Below are positions 49,750 through 57,950 of a DNA stretch of 64,000 bases, in pieces. A program made the position numbers and the translations under genes. The notes beneath the pieces were generated by a model. That model made no database searches, was not told the origin of the DNA, and saw only the letters and a list, made by a program, of their open reading frames with translations. Origin of the DNA: Flavobacteria bacterium BAL38 (GTDB lineage Bacteria; Bacteroidota; Bacteroidia; Flavobacteriales; Flavobacteriaceae); NCBI GenBank assembly GCA_000169355.1, contig AAXX01000001.1, positions 1,054,001 through 1,118,000 of the forward strand, read 5' to 3'. How positions within the stretch are numbered: the first letter of the stretch is position 1; each line of letters starts with the position of its first letter.

Positions 49750-51342
49750 ATGAAAAGAATATTTAAACCACTTTATTTAAGTTTGACTATCGCTTTTGCT
49801 TTAGCAAGTTGTGGATCACAAAAAATGGTATCAACTCCGGTTGAAAACATAGATAATTTACCTTTAAAAACAACTCCTATAGCTGAAAATGACTTAAAAC
49901 GTTGGAGTCACTTAGATTTAGTAAATGACACAATTCCTGGAATGAGTGTTGACAAAGCGTATAAAGAGTTAATCAAAGGTAAAAAAGGTAAAAAAGTAAT
50001 TGTTGGAATCGTAGATTCTGGTGTAGATATCAATCACGAAGATTTAAAAGCGGTTATTTGGACCAATCCAAATGAAATTGCTGGTAACGGAATTGACGAT
50101 GATAAAAATGGTTACATTGATGATATTCATGGATGGAATTTCTTAGGAGATGCTATTCACGAACAATTAGAAATGACACGTATCGTTAAAAAAGGTCCTG
50201 GAACTCCAGATTATGACAAAGCGAAAGCAGAACTGGAGGAAGAGTTAAAAGGAATTCAGCCCCAAAAACAACAATTAGACTTTATCTTAAATGCTGAAAA
50301 AACAATAGCAGGTTACCTTAAAAAAAGCGATTTTACTTTAGAAGAAGTAAAAGCAATTCAATCTGATGAAACTGGGGTTAAACAAGCAAAAACAATGTTT
50401 TCGCAAATTTTAACCAAATCTACAAAAGCAGAATTTGATGCTCAAATTGAAGAATTTAAAGACTATATTTATGGTCAAATGAACTATAATTTAAATGTAG
50501 AGTTTGATGGTCGTTCTATCGTTGGTGATAACCCAGATGATTTAAAAGACACCAAATACGGTAACAATAACGTAGTTGGTCCAGAGCCAAAAGAAGCAAA
50601 ACACGGAACTCACGTTTCAGGAATTGTTGCTCAAGTTAGAGGAAACAATAAAGGCGGCGACGGAGTTACTAACAATGCGCAAATTATGGCAATTAGAGCC
50701 GTTCCTAATGGCGATGAATATGATAAAGATATTGCATTAGGAATTCGTTATGCTGTAGATAATGGTGCAAAAGTAATTAACGGTTCATTCGGAAAATACT
50801 ATTCGCAACATAAAGAATGGGTTATGGATGCCATTAAATATGCAGAATCTAAAGATGTTTTAATTGTTATTGCTGCCGGAAACGAATCGTATGATTTAGA
50901 TGTTACTAACAAATATCCAAATGACACCTACGATGGTAGTCCAGAATTTGCTAAAAACGTATTAATAATTGGAGCACTTTCTCCAAATTATGGTTCTAAA
51001 ATGGTAGCTGGTTTTTCAAATTACGGAAAAAACAATGTAGATATTTATGCTCCTGGAGATGAAATATATGCTACAACTCCATTAAATACTTACGAATATT
51101 TACAAGGAACTTCAATGGCTTCACCAAATGTAGCTGGAGTTGCAACTTTAATTCGTTCTTACTATCCAAAATTAACTGCTGTGCAAGTAAAACAAATTAT
51201 TATGGAAAGTGGAACGCCATTAAAAAACACAGTTGTAATTGGAGAAGACAAACACAAAGCTAATTTTGCCGATGCTTCTAAATCAGGTAGAATTGTAAAT
51301 GCTTATAATGCTTTAGTTTTAGCGGCTAAAATGTCTAAATAA
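49750..51342 (+). CDS. Subtilisin-like (S8) serine protease, lipoprotein
   Basis: This 530-residue protein has a lipoprotein signal (LTIAFALASCGSQK, Cys near residue 21). The catalytic triad is visible: Asp in GIVDSGVDINHEDL, His in KHGTHVSGIVAQV, and Ser in GTSMASPNVAGVATL, with the oxyanion-hole Asn in VIAAGNESYD. Between the Asp and His there is an insertion of about 150 residues with helical, charged sequence (PDYDKAKAELEEELKGIQPQ). It is probably anchored in an envelope membrane. An intrinsic terminator follows, then the M1 peptidase. Confidence 0.92.
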   Translation: MKRIFKPLYLSLTIAFALASCGSQKMVSTPVENIDNLPLKTTPIAENDLKRWSHLDLVNDTIPGMSVDKAYKELIKGKKGKKVIVGIVDSGVDINHEDLKAVIWTNPNEIAGNGIDDDKNGYIDDIHGWNFLGDAIHEQLEMTRIVKKGPGTPDYDKAKAELEEELKGIQPQKQQLDFILNAEKTIAGYLKKSDFTLEEVKAIQSDETGVKQAKTMFSQILTKSTKAEFDAQIEEFKDYIYGQMNYNLNVEFDGRSIVGDNPDDLKDTKYGNNNVVGPEPKEAKHGTHVSGIVAQVRGNNKGGDGVTNNAQIMAIRAVPNGDEYDKDIALGIRYAVDNGAKVINGSFGKYYSQHKEWVMDAIKYAESKDVLIVIAAGNESYDLDVTNKYPNDTYDGSPEFAKNVLIIGALSPNYGSKMVAGFSNYGKNNVDIYAPGDEIYATTPLNTYEYLQGTSMASPNVAGVATLIRSYYPKLTAVQVKQIIMESGTPLKNTVVIGEDKHKANFADASKSGRIVNAYNALVLAAKMSK

Positions 51343-51360
51343 TAAAAATTAAATTATCTT

Positions 51361-51400
51361 AAATCCTACAAGGCATAATTTGTCTTGTGGGTTTTCTTTT
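51361..51400 (+). terminator. Intrinsic terminator of the S8 protease gene
   Basis: AAATCCTACAAG at 51361-51372 pairs with CTTGTGGGTTT near 51384-51394, with one wobble and one mismatch, followed by a T-rich tract. Confidence 0.7.
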
Positions 51401-51411
51401 AAAAAACGAAT

Positions 51412-53292
51412 ATGAAAAAATTATTGTTTTTAGGTTTATTTCCCTTTTTAACATTTGGTCAAAACAATCCAAATCCAGGGTATTGGCAACAACATGTTGA
51501 TTACAAAATGGATGTGAAAATGGATGTGAAAAAATTCCAATATACAGGTAAGCAAGAAATAATTTATACCAACAATTCAAATGATACTTTACATAAAGTA
51601 TTCTATCATTTGTATAATAATGCGTTTCAACCCGGTAGCGAAATGGATGCAAGGCTTCAGGCTATTTCCGATCCAGATAAACGAATGGTAAGAACCTTTA
51701 AAAAAGAAGGAAAAGACATAAAAGAAAGTAGAATTAGCACTTTAAAACCAAATGAAATTGGCTATTTAAATATTGCAAATTTTAAACAAGATGGCGTTAC
51801 AGCAACCACAAAAGTAGTAGGAACTATTTTAGAAGTTACGTTAGCAAAAGCTATTTTACCAAAACAAAAAACAACACTTTCTTTAGATTTTGATGGGCAA
51901 GTACCATTGCAAATTCGTCGTTCGGGAAGAATTTCAGAAGAAGGAGTTGCTTTATCGATGACACAATGGTATCCAAAATTATGTGAATATGATTTTGAAG
52001 GTTGGCATTCAAACCCATACATTGCAAGAGAATTTCATGGTGTTTGGGGAAATTTTGATGTAAAAATTACGATTGACAAAAACTACACCATTGGTGGAAC
52101 AGGTTATTTACAAAACAAAAACGAAATTGGACATGGTTATCAAGATGCCGGAATAAAAGTCGTACATCCTAAGAAAACTAAAAACTTAACATGGCATTTT
52201 TATGCACCAAATGTGCACGATTTTGCTTGGGGTGCCGATAATGAATTCATTCATGACATGATTTTAGGTCCAAATAATGTGGAATTGCATTTCTTGTACA
52301 AAAACAAGAAAGAAAATTTAGAAAATTGGAAAAAAATGCAACCTAAAACCGCAGAATTATTAGCATTTTTTAATGAAAATGTTGGTCCTTATCCTTACAA
52401 ACAATACTCTGTAATTCAAGGTGGCGATGGTGGAATGGAATATGGCATGTGTACGTTAATCACCGGAAATAGAGCTTTTGGAAGTTTAGTAGGCGTTACA
52501 GCACACGAAATGGCACACTCATGGTTTCAGTTTGTACTAGCTACTAACGAAACCAAACATGAATGGATGGATGAAGGATTTACTTCTTACATTTCTAACT
52601 TAGCTATGAATAAAATTTTACCTCCTAAAAAACCAGAAACTCCATTTGAAAGTGCTTATAAAAATTATATTTATTTAGCAAAATCAGGAAAAGAACAACC
52701 TTTATCTACTCATGCAGATCGTTATGATGTAAATATGGCATATGGCATTTCTGCCTATAGCAAAGGCGAAGTGTTTTTAGTGCAACTAGGATATTTAATT
52801 GGCCAAGAAAACCTCAACAAAACCATCAAACGTTACTATAACGAGTATAAATTTACGCATCCTACACCAAACGATATAAAACGTGTAGCAGAAAAAGTTT
52901 CAGGCGCAAATTTAGACTGGTATTTATTAGATTGGACATTGACTACAAACACTATAGATTATAGCATTAAAGAAGTTTCTGAGGCCAATGCAGCCAATAC
53001 AAAAGTTGTTTTTGAAAGAAAAGGTAGAATGCCAATGCCTTTAGATGTTATTGTAGAATATTCAGATGGAACAAAAGAATTTTTCTACATTCCAAACACG
53101 TTAATGCGTTGGGAAAAACCTAATCCGTATCCTGAAATTAAAGGAAAGGTACTAAAAGGTTGGGATTGGGCTTATCCTACTTTTACTTTTGAAATTGCGA
53201 AACCAAAAGCTTTAATCAAATCCATCACCATTGACCCAGAAAATGTAATGGCTGATATAAACAAAGAAGACAATATTTTTGTGAAAAAATAG
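51412..53292 (+). CDS. M1-family metallopeptidase, secreted
   Basis: This 626-residue aminopeptidase-like enzyme has a signal peptide (MKKLLFLGLFPFLTFGQ). The zinc site is HEMAHSWF (His-Glu-x-x-His near residue 365) with the downstream Glu in HEWMDEGFTSYIS, and the substrate motif is GGMEYGMC in place of the usual GAMEN. The N-terminal beta domain and C-terminal region match M1 proteins of this size in Bacteroidota. Two adjacent degradative enzymes (S8 and M1) suggest envelope or extracellular peptide processing. Confidence 0.92.
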   Translation: MKKLLFLGLFPFLTFGQNNPNPGYWQQHVDYKMDVKMDVKKFQYTGKQEIIYTNNSNDTLHKVFYHLYNNAFQPGSEMDARLQAISDPDKRMVRTFKKEGKDIKESRISTLKPNEIGYLNIANFKQDGVTATTKVVGTILEVTLAKAILPKQKTTLSLDFDGQVPLQIRRSGRISEEGVALSMTQWYPKLCEYDFEGWHSNPYIAREFHGVWGNFDVKITIDKNYTIGGTGYLQNKNEIGHGYQDAGIKVVHPKKTKNLTWHFYAPNVHDFAWGADNEFIHDMILGPNNVELHFLYKNKKENLENWKKMQPKTAELLAFFNENVGPYPYKQYSVIQGGDGGMEYGMCTLITGNRAFGSLVGVTAHEMAHSWFQFVLATNETKHEWMDEGFTSYISNLAMNKILPPKKPETPFESAYKNYIYLAKSGKEQPLSTHADRYDVNMAYGISAYSKGEVFLVQLGYLIGQENLNKTIKRYYNEYKFTHPTPNDIKRVAEKVSGANLDWYLLDWTLTTNTIDYSIKEVSEANAANTKVVFERKGRMPMPLDVIVEYSDGTKEFFYIPNTLMRWEKPNPYPEIKGKVLKGWDWAYPTFTFEIAKPKALIKSITIDPENVMADINKEDNIFVKK

Positions 53293-53302
53293 AATGAAAT
53301 TT

Positions 53303-53330
53303 TAGCCGGCTTTTGATAGTCGGGTTTTTT
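53303..53330 (+). terminator. Intrinsic terminator of the M1 peptidase gene
   Basis: AGCCGGCT and AGTCGGGT form an imperfect stem near 53304-53325, followed by TTTTTT. The T-run abuts the rnpA promoter box. Confidence 0.65.
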
Positions 53331-53332
53331 TA

Positions 53333-53340
53333 TACCTTTG
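53333..53340 (+). promoter_or_regulatory. -7 box immediately upstream of rnpA
   Basis: TACCTTTG ends only 4 nt before the rnpA ATG at 53345. If this box is used, transcription would start at or very near the start codon, giving a leaderless or nearly leaderless mRNA. Confidence 0.65.
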
Positions 53341-53344
53341 CCAC

Positions 53345-53716
53345 ATGCAGTTCACCTATCCAAAAAAAGAAAAATTAAAAAGCAAAACCACAATAGATTT
53401 GCTTTTTTCTGAAGGAAATTCGGTTTCGAAATTTCCACTGCGTTTGGTATATGTAGAAAATAAAGAACCAAATGCAGAGCCAATTAAAATGGGGGTTTCG
53501 GTTTCTAAAAAGTATTTCAAAAAAGCCGTTGATCGCAATTATTTCAAACGTGTTTTACGCGAAACATACCGATTAAACAAGCATATTTTAATTGATAATT
53601 TAGAAAAATCGTATGCTTTTATGTTTTTCTATCAAACAAAAGAGCGTCTATCTTATCCAGAAATTGAGGAAAAAACCATTCAACTTTTTCAAAAATTCAA
53701 TGAAAGACAGAAGTAA
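53345..53716 (+). CDS. rnpA: Ribonuclease P protein component
   Basis: RnpA assists the RNase P RNA in maturing tRNA 5' ends. The 123-residue length is normal. The opening FTYPKKEKLKSKTTIDLLFSEG and the basic signature KKYFKKAVDRNYFKRVLRETYR (the RNR motif) are visible. rpmH is not adjacent. The gene precedes a C-terminal processing peptidase gene after 73 nt. Confidence 0.94.
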   Translation: MQFTYPKKEKLKSKTTIDLLFSEGNSVSKFPLRLVYVENKEPNAEPIKMGVSVSKKYFKKAVDRNYFKRVLRETYRLNKHILIDNLEKSYAFMFFYQTKERLSYPEIEEKTIQLFQKFNERQK

Positions 53717-53789
53717 ATCTATCTTTTGGTTTAATTTTTGTTCAATATTCTTTACTTTCGTAAACTAGAATCAATCAAAAACTCAACAC

Positions 53790-55424
53790 ATGAAACGTTT
53801 TTTCAGTAGAAAAATAATAGTAACAATAGTTGCCACAACTTTCCTTTTTGTAGGTGTAAGTTTTAAGAACGATTTTTTTGAAATTGCTAAGCAAATCGAA
53901 ATTTTTACTGGGTTATTTAAAACCGTTAACCAAAATTATGTAGACGAAACCAATCCGGGTGAAATGATGGATATTGCTATAAAAAACATGTTAAAGGAAT
54001 TAGATCCTTACACTGTTTTTTTTAACGAGCAAGATGTGTTAAAATTCAAAATCAATAATACAGGCGAATACACTGGTATTGGCGCTATGGTTCAACGTAT
54101 TGAAGGGAAAGTTTTATTAAAAGAAATTTACAAAGGATTTCCTGCTGATAAAGCCGGATTAAAAGCGGGCGATGAGGTTATTCAAATAGGCGATATTAGC
54201 TTAAAAGAATACAAAGAAGATGCTTCTCAATTATTTAGAGGAGCTAAAAACACAAAAATTGAAATTCAATACATTCGCCAAGGAAAAACACAAAATGGAG
54301 CTATAATTTTAGACGATGTAGAAATAAAAGCAGTTCCTTATTTTTCATTATTACAAAACAATATTGGATATATCGTTTTGAATAAATTTACTGAAAAATC
54401 GAGCTTTGAGACTAAAGCGGCATTATTAGAATTAAAAAAACAAGGCGCAACAAAAATTATTTTAGATTTAAGAGGAAATCCAGGTGGATTATTGCATGAA
54501 GCGGTAAATATTTGCAATCTTTTTGTGCCTAAAAACGAATTAATTGTTACTACAAAATCTAAAAATACGAAACACAATTCAGAATATCGTACTAAAAACG
54601 AACCTATCGATTTAGAAATTCCAATTGCGGTAATTGTAGATGGAAAAAGTGCTTCGGCTTCTGAAATTGTAGCAGGCGCTATTCAAGATTTAGATAGAGG
54701 TGTAATTTTAGGAACAAGAAGTTTTGGAAAAGGATTGGTACAACGCCCATTAGATTTATCATACGGGACGCAAGTTAAAGTTACTATTTCTAGATATTAC
54801 ACGCCTTCTGGCAGATGTATTCAGGCTTTAGATTATTCAAAAAAAGACGAAAACGGAAAAGCAATAAAAAAATCGCAAAACGAATTTAACGCTTTTAAAA
54901 CCAAAGCCGGAAGAACCGTTTATGATGGTGGTGGTGTTTTGCCTGATGTAGAAATTGAAGAAACTAAAATAGCAAATATTACAGAAGCACTAAATAAAAC
55001 AGATGCTATTTTTAACTTTGCCACAAAATGGTATTATAACAATCTTAATGTTAGTGGCAGTCCATCTATTTCGGACACTGATTTTAATGCGTTTAAAGCG
55101 TATTTAAAACAAGAGAATGTTAGTTTAGACACCGAAACCAACAAAGCATTGAAAGCGGTCTTAGAAAGTGCTAAAAAAGAAAAAATAGACAAACAAATTG
55201 CTGCTGAATACAAGCAGTTAGAATTGGCTATTGAGAAAAACATCGATGCTGAACTAGATAAAAACAAAGCTCAAATTAAAAAACTAATTCAAGAAGATTT
55301 AATAACACGTTACCAATATCGCGAAGGTTTATATTTATTTTATACACAAGAAAATGTAGAAATTGAAAAAGCTATTTTGCTTTTAAATAACGAAACGCAA
55401 TACAAATCGATATTAAAAAAATAG
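53790..55424 (+). CDS. S41-family C-terminal processing peptidase
   Basis: This 544-residue envelope protease has an N-terminal signal anchor (KIIVTIVATTFLFVGVSF), a helical region with NYVDETNPGEMMDIAIKNMLKELDPYTVFF, a PDZ domain (GIGAMVQRIEGKVLLKEIYKGFPADKAGLKAGDEV), and the S41 catalytic core with Ser in DGKSASASEIVAGAIQD and Lys in GTRSFGKGLVQ. A long C-terminal helical extension (residues about 430-544) is rich in Lys and Glu. The next gene, a double OmpA-domain protein, begins 2 nt after its stop. Confidence 0.93.
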   Translation: MKRFFSRKIIVTIVATTFLFVGVSFKNDFFEIAKQIEIFTGLFKTVNQNYVDETNPGEMMDIAIKNMLKELDPYTVFFNEQDVLKFKINNTGEYTGIGAMVQRIEGKVLLKEIYKGFPADKAGLKAGDEVIQIGDISLKEYKEDASQLFRGAKNTKIEIQYIRQGKTQNGAIILDDVEIKAVPYFSLLQNNIGYIVLNKFTEKSSFETKAALLELKKQGATKIILDLRGNPGGLLHEAVNICNLFVPKNELIVTTKSKNTKHNSEYRTKNEPIDLEIPIAVIVDGKSASASEIVAGAIQDLDRGVILGTRSFGKGLVQRPLDLSYGTQVKVTISRYYTPSGRCIQALDYSKKDENGKAIKKSQNEFNAFKTKAGRTVYDGGGVLPDVEIEETKIANITEALNKTDAIFNFATKWYYNNLNVSGSPSISDTDFNAFKAYLKQENVSLDTETNKALKAVLESAKKEKIDKQIAAEYKQLELAIEKNIDAELDKNKAQIKKLIQEDLITRYQYREGLYLFYTQENVEIEKAILLLNNETQYKSILKK

Positions 55425-55426
55425 TC

Positions 55427-56278
55427 ATGACACGTTACCTTTCTTTACTTTTTTTCCTTTTTTCGGCCATTTCAATTGCTCAAGAAGATGAAGAAGTACA
55501 CTCTATCTTTTTCGAATTTAACAAATTCAACTTAAAAGAAGAACAAGCAGATGCTGTTGTGGCATTTGTTAGTAAAATAGACACATCTCGAATAGAATCG
55601 GTACAAATATTTGGTTATTGCGACGACCGCGGAAAAGACGCATACAACTATACTTTATCTACAAACAGAGCCAATACCGTAAAAGATAAACTAATAGAAA
55701 AAGGGATTAAAAGTAAAATCATCATTACGCTGGAAGGAAAAGGCCGAATCATGCTTGACGAAGACATGCAAACAAACATTCCTGAAGCACGATCTAAAAA
55801 TCGTAGAGTAGACGTTGTTGTTAACTTTAAACCTATTGTGGTTGAAGATTTAAAAATACCTGGCGTTTATAGCACTATAAAAAAAGACCGAATTATTGAC
55901 GATAGAATTTACTTAGATCACGTACTTTTTGAAAGAGGAAGTAGCCAATTAACCTATAAAGCAAAAAAGGAATTAGACCGAATTGCCTTAGAATTACATA
56001 AATACAAAAACATTCATTTTGAAATTCAAGGGCATGTTTGTTGTACGCCAACTTTTCAAAAAGAAGCTATTGATCGCGATACTAAAAAGCGAGAATTATC
56101 AATCAATCGTGCAAAACGAGTATATAATTATTTCTTAATGAAACGCATCAGTAAAACCCGCATGACATTTAAAGGTTATGGCAACACCCAATCGTTAAAA
56201 AAAGGCAGTACTTTAGACCGTAGGGTTGAACTTTTGATTACAAAAAATGATGTGGTTCCTGTGGAAGCTAAGAAATAA
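55427..56278 (+). CDS. Tandem OmpA-domain protein
   Basis: This 283-residue protein has a signal peptide (MTRYLSLLFFLFSAISIAQ) and two OmpA-like peptidoglycan-binding domains. The first runs from about residue 26 (IFFEFNKFNLKEEQADAVV to NRRVDVVVNF) and the second from about residue 165 (HVLFERGSSQLTYKAKKELD to DRRVELLIT), each with a closing NRA...Y-type or RRVE strand. The usual transmembrane barrel is absent, so it is a periplasmic peptidoglycan-linked protein. It follows the processing peptidase after 2 nt, so they are co-translated or coupled. Confidence 0.85.
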   Translation: MTRYLSLLFFLFSAISIAQEDEEVHSIFFEFNKFNLKEEQADAVVAFVSKIDTSRIESVQIFGYCDDRGKDAYNYTLSTNRANTVKDKLIEKGIKSKIIITLEGKGRIMLDEDMQTNIPEARSKNRRVDVVVNFKPIVVEDLKIPGVYSTIKKDRIIDDRIYLDHVLFERGSSQLTYKAKKELDRIALELHKYKNIHFEIQGHVCCTPTFQKEAIDRDTKKRELSINRAKRVYNYFLMKRISKTRMTFKGYGNTQSLKKGSTLDRRVELLITKNDVVPVEAKK

Positions 56279-56325
56279 TTATTAAAATCGAGAAAAGAGT
56301 AAAAGAGCCATAATGTAAAATAAGA

Positions 56326-56347
56326 GACGCTTAACAACGTGACAAAA
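56326..56347 (+). repeat. GACGCTTGACAGCGTGACAA-family repeat, degenerate copy
   Basis: GACGCTTAACAACGTGACAA here differs at two positions from the repeat at 63302-63321. It sits in the 149-nt gap between the OmpA-domain gene and the acetyltransferase gene. Confidence 0.6.
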
Positions 56348-56427
56348 TTAAGATGAAAATTGCTCTGTGTAACTCATTTCAACACATTCAATATCAAAAA
56401 AACTCGGAGAATCTCTGTGTAAAAACA

Positions 56428-56871
56428 CTAACTCCTTTTCATCTGAATATGCGGAATATCATCTTCTAAATACATTTCGCTGGTTTGGATAAATCCGTGT
56501 GATTCGTAGAATTTTTTTAGATATTCTTGAGCGGAAATGGTAATAGAGGTCTCGTTGAAATTTTCTTTTATGGCTTCAATGGAAACGCGCATTAAATCGT
56601 GTCCGAATTTTTTATCGCGGTATTTTGGACTTACCACAACTCTTCCTATTGATGTTTCGTCAAAATAATACCCTTTGTTGAACAAACGAGAATAGGCTGC
56701 TAAATCGCTATTGTAATAACCTAAAACATGAAGTGCCTTCTCGTCTTTGCCGTCAACGTCTTGATAAACGCAATTTTGCTCCACTACAAACACTTCTGAA
56801 CGAAGTTGTAGCAAAGAATATAGTTCAGTTGTAGAAAGTTCGTTAAATCGCTTTATTTTGAATGTTATCAT
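56428..56871 (-). CDS. GNAT-family N-acetyltransferase (ElaA-like)
   Basis: This 147-residue protein matches the ElaA subgroup of GNAT acetyltransferases, which transfer an acetyl group from acetyl-CoA. The N-terminus FKIKRFNELSTTELYSLLQLRSEVFVVEQNCVYQDVDGKDEKALHVLG is diagnostic, and the acetyl-CoA loop is RVVVSPKYRDKKFGHDLM. I take the ATG at 56871 as start; an in-frame ATG at 56934 lies upstream of a 7-nt tandem repeat and would add 21 residues. The substrate is unknown. Confidence 0.85.
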   Translation of the reverse strand: MITFKIKRFNELSTTELYSLLQLRSEVFVVEQNCVYQDVDGKDEKALHVLGYYNSDLAAYSRLFNKGYYFDETSIGRVVVSPKYRDKKFGHDLMRVSIEAIKENFNETSITISAQEYLKKFYESHGFIQTSEMYLEDDIPHIQMKRS

Positions 56872-56876
56872 GATTC

Positions 56877-56953
56877 GGTGATGGGCGATGGGTGATGGGT
56901 GATGGATAAAGATTGTTTTAAAACCTATTACCATTTACCTTTAACCCATTACC
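56877..56953. repeat. GATGGGY-word repeat, copy 2
   Basis: GATGGGC, GATGGGT, GATGGGT and GATGG run in tandem at 56880-56905 (7-nt period). Complement-like words ATTACC and CCCATTACC follow at 56927-56953, the latter pairing with GGTGATGGG with a wobble. It lies between the acetyltransferase and DUF4837 genes. Confidence 0.75.
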
Positions 56954-56959
56954 TAAAAA

Positions 56960-57940
56960 TTATTTTAAAAATTTAACCGATTGTATGATGGCTTCTAATT
57001 CAAAAACCCAATCACGTTTCGATTTTGATGGATTGTAAGTAAATCCTTCTAAAATTAAATAACGGTTATTTTTTGTGTCTTTAATAGCGTAATTAACAAA
57101 AGGTCCGGCCATAAAATCGTTTTTTAATTCCCAAGTTCCCTTAGTTAAATACGTTTTTTTACCCGCTATAGTAACATCAAATAAATACGGAGCGTATGCA
57201 GCTTCAGTAATCATCCAGGTGTTTGGTAATGTTCCTTGAATATTTGCTTTGCCAATTTCATCACGCATTGCCGTAATGTTAGCAATTATATTGGTGTCTT
57301 TTTCTACAGTACTAATTGGCACTTCGTAAATTAAAACACTATTATAACCTGACGTAAATTCTTTTCTTAACCAGATAAATTTATCTTTTACCATGTCGTA
57401 TTTATAACCAAAACCGATTTTTAAACTAACGCCAAACATTTTTTGAATTTGAGCGTCAGAAATCAAAGATTTTTTCATTCGAACTTGGTTTTCAATAATT
57501 TCCGAAGCTTTAATCGTTTTAATTATTTCGGCCGATTTTTGTTCCAAAATGGTTAAAACATCTTCAGTATCCGTACCTGATATGAAAAACACATTTTGTG
57601 GTTTTGCATATTTATTTGTGTTCGATGCAAATCCTGCTTCTTTTCCTTTTTTAACAATGATAATGTTTCTGCTTTTACGTACAAAACCTTCAAACACTTT
57701 TGTAGGATATTGATTTAGCGTAAACAATGGCTCTTCTTGAGGCAAGCCATCTACAGGCGCTGCAAATTTTTTACGAATGCTATCTCCAATTTCACCATTC
57801 CATAAATTGTCGTCAATAATTATAGAAACATTGTTTATTTTACCATTAGATTCTGATAGCACTGCTTTTGCTTCTTCTGCCGATTCTTTACAAGAAATAA
57901 ATGATAAGGCAATAATAAATAAAAAGGCAAATTGTTTCAT
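56960..57940 (-). CDS. DUF4837-family lipoprotein
   Basis: This 326-residue protein has a lipoprotein signal peptide (FLFIIALSFISCKESAEEAK). Its body contains DDNLWNGEIGDSIRKKFAAPVDGLPQEEPLFTLNQYP and a C-terminal region WMITEAAYAPYLFDVTIAGKKTYLTKGTWELKNDFMAGPFVNYAI, matching DUF4837 of Bacteroidota. The function is unknown. It starts 10 nt after the LysM transglycosylase gene, so a role in cell-envelope maintenance is a fair inference. Confidence 0.85.
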   Translation of the reverse strand: MKQFAFLFIIALSFISCKESAEEAKAVLSESNGKINNVSIIIDDNLWNGEIGDSIRKKFAAPVDGLPQEEPLFTLNQYPTKVFEGFVRKSRNIIIVKKGKEAGFASNTNKYAKPQNVFFISGTDTEDVLTILEQKSAEIIKTIKASEIIENQVRMKKSLISDAQIQKMFGVSLKIGFGYKYDMVKDKFIWLRKEFTSGYNSVLIYEVPISTVEKDTNIIANITAMRDEIGKANIQGTLPNTWMITEAAYAPYLFDVTIAGKKTYLTKGTWELKNDFMAGPFVNYAIKDTKNNRYLILEGFTYNPSKSKRDWVFELEAIIQSVKFLK

Positions 57941-57950
57941 GTAGAAATTT

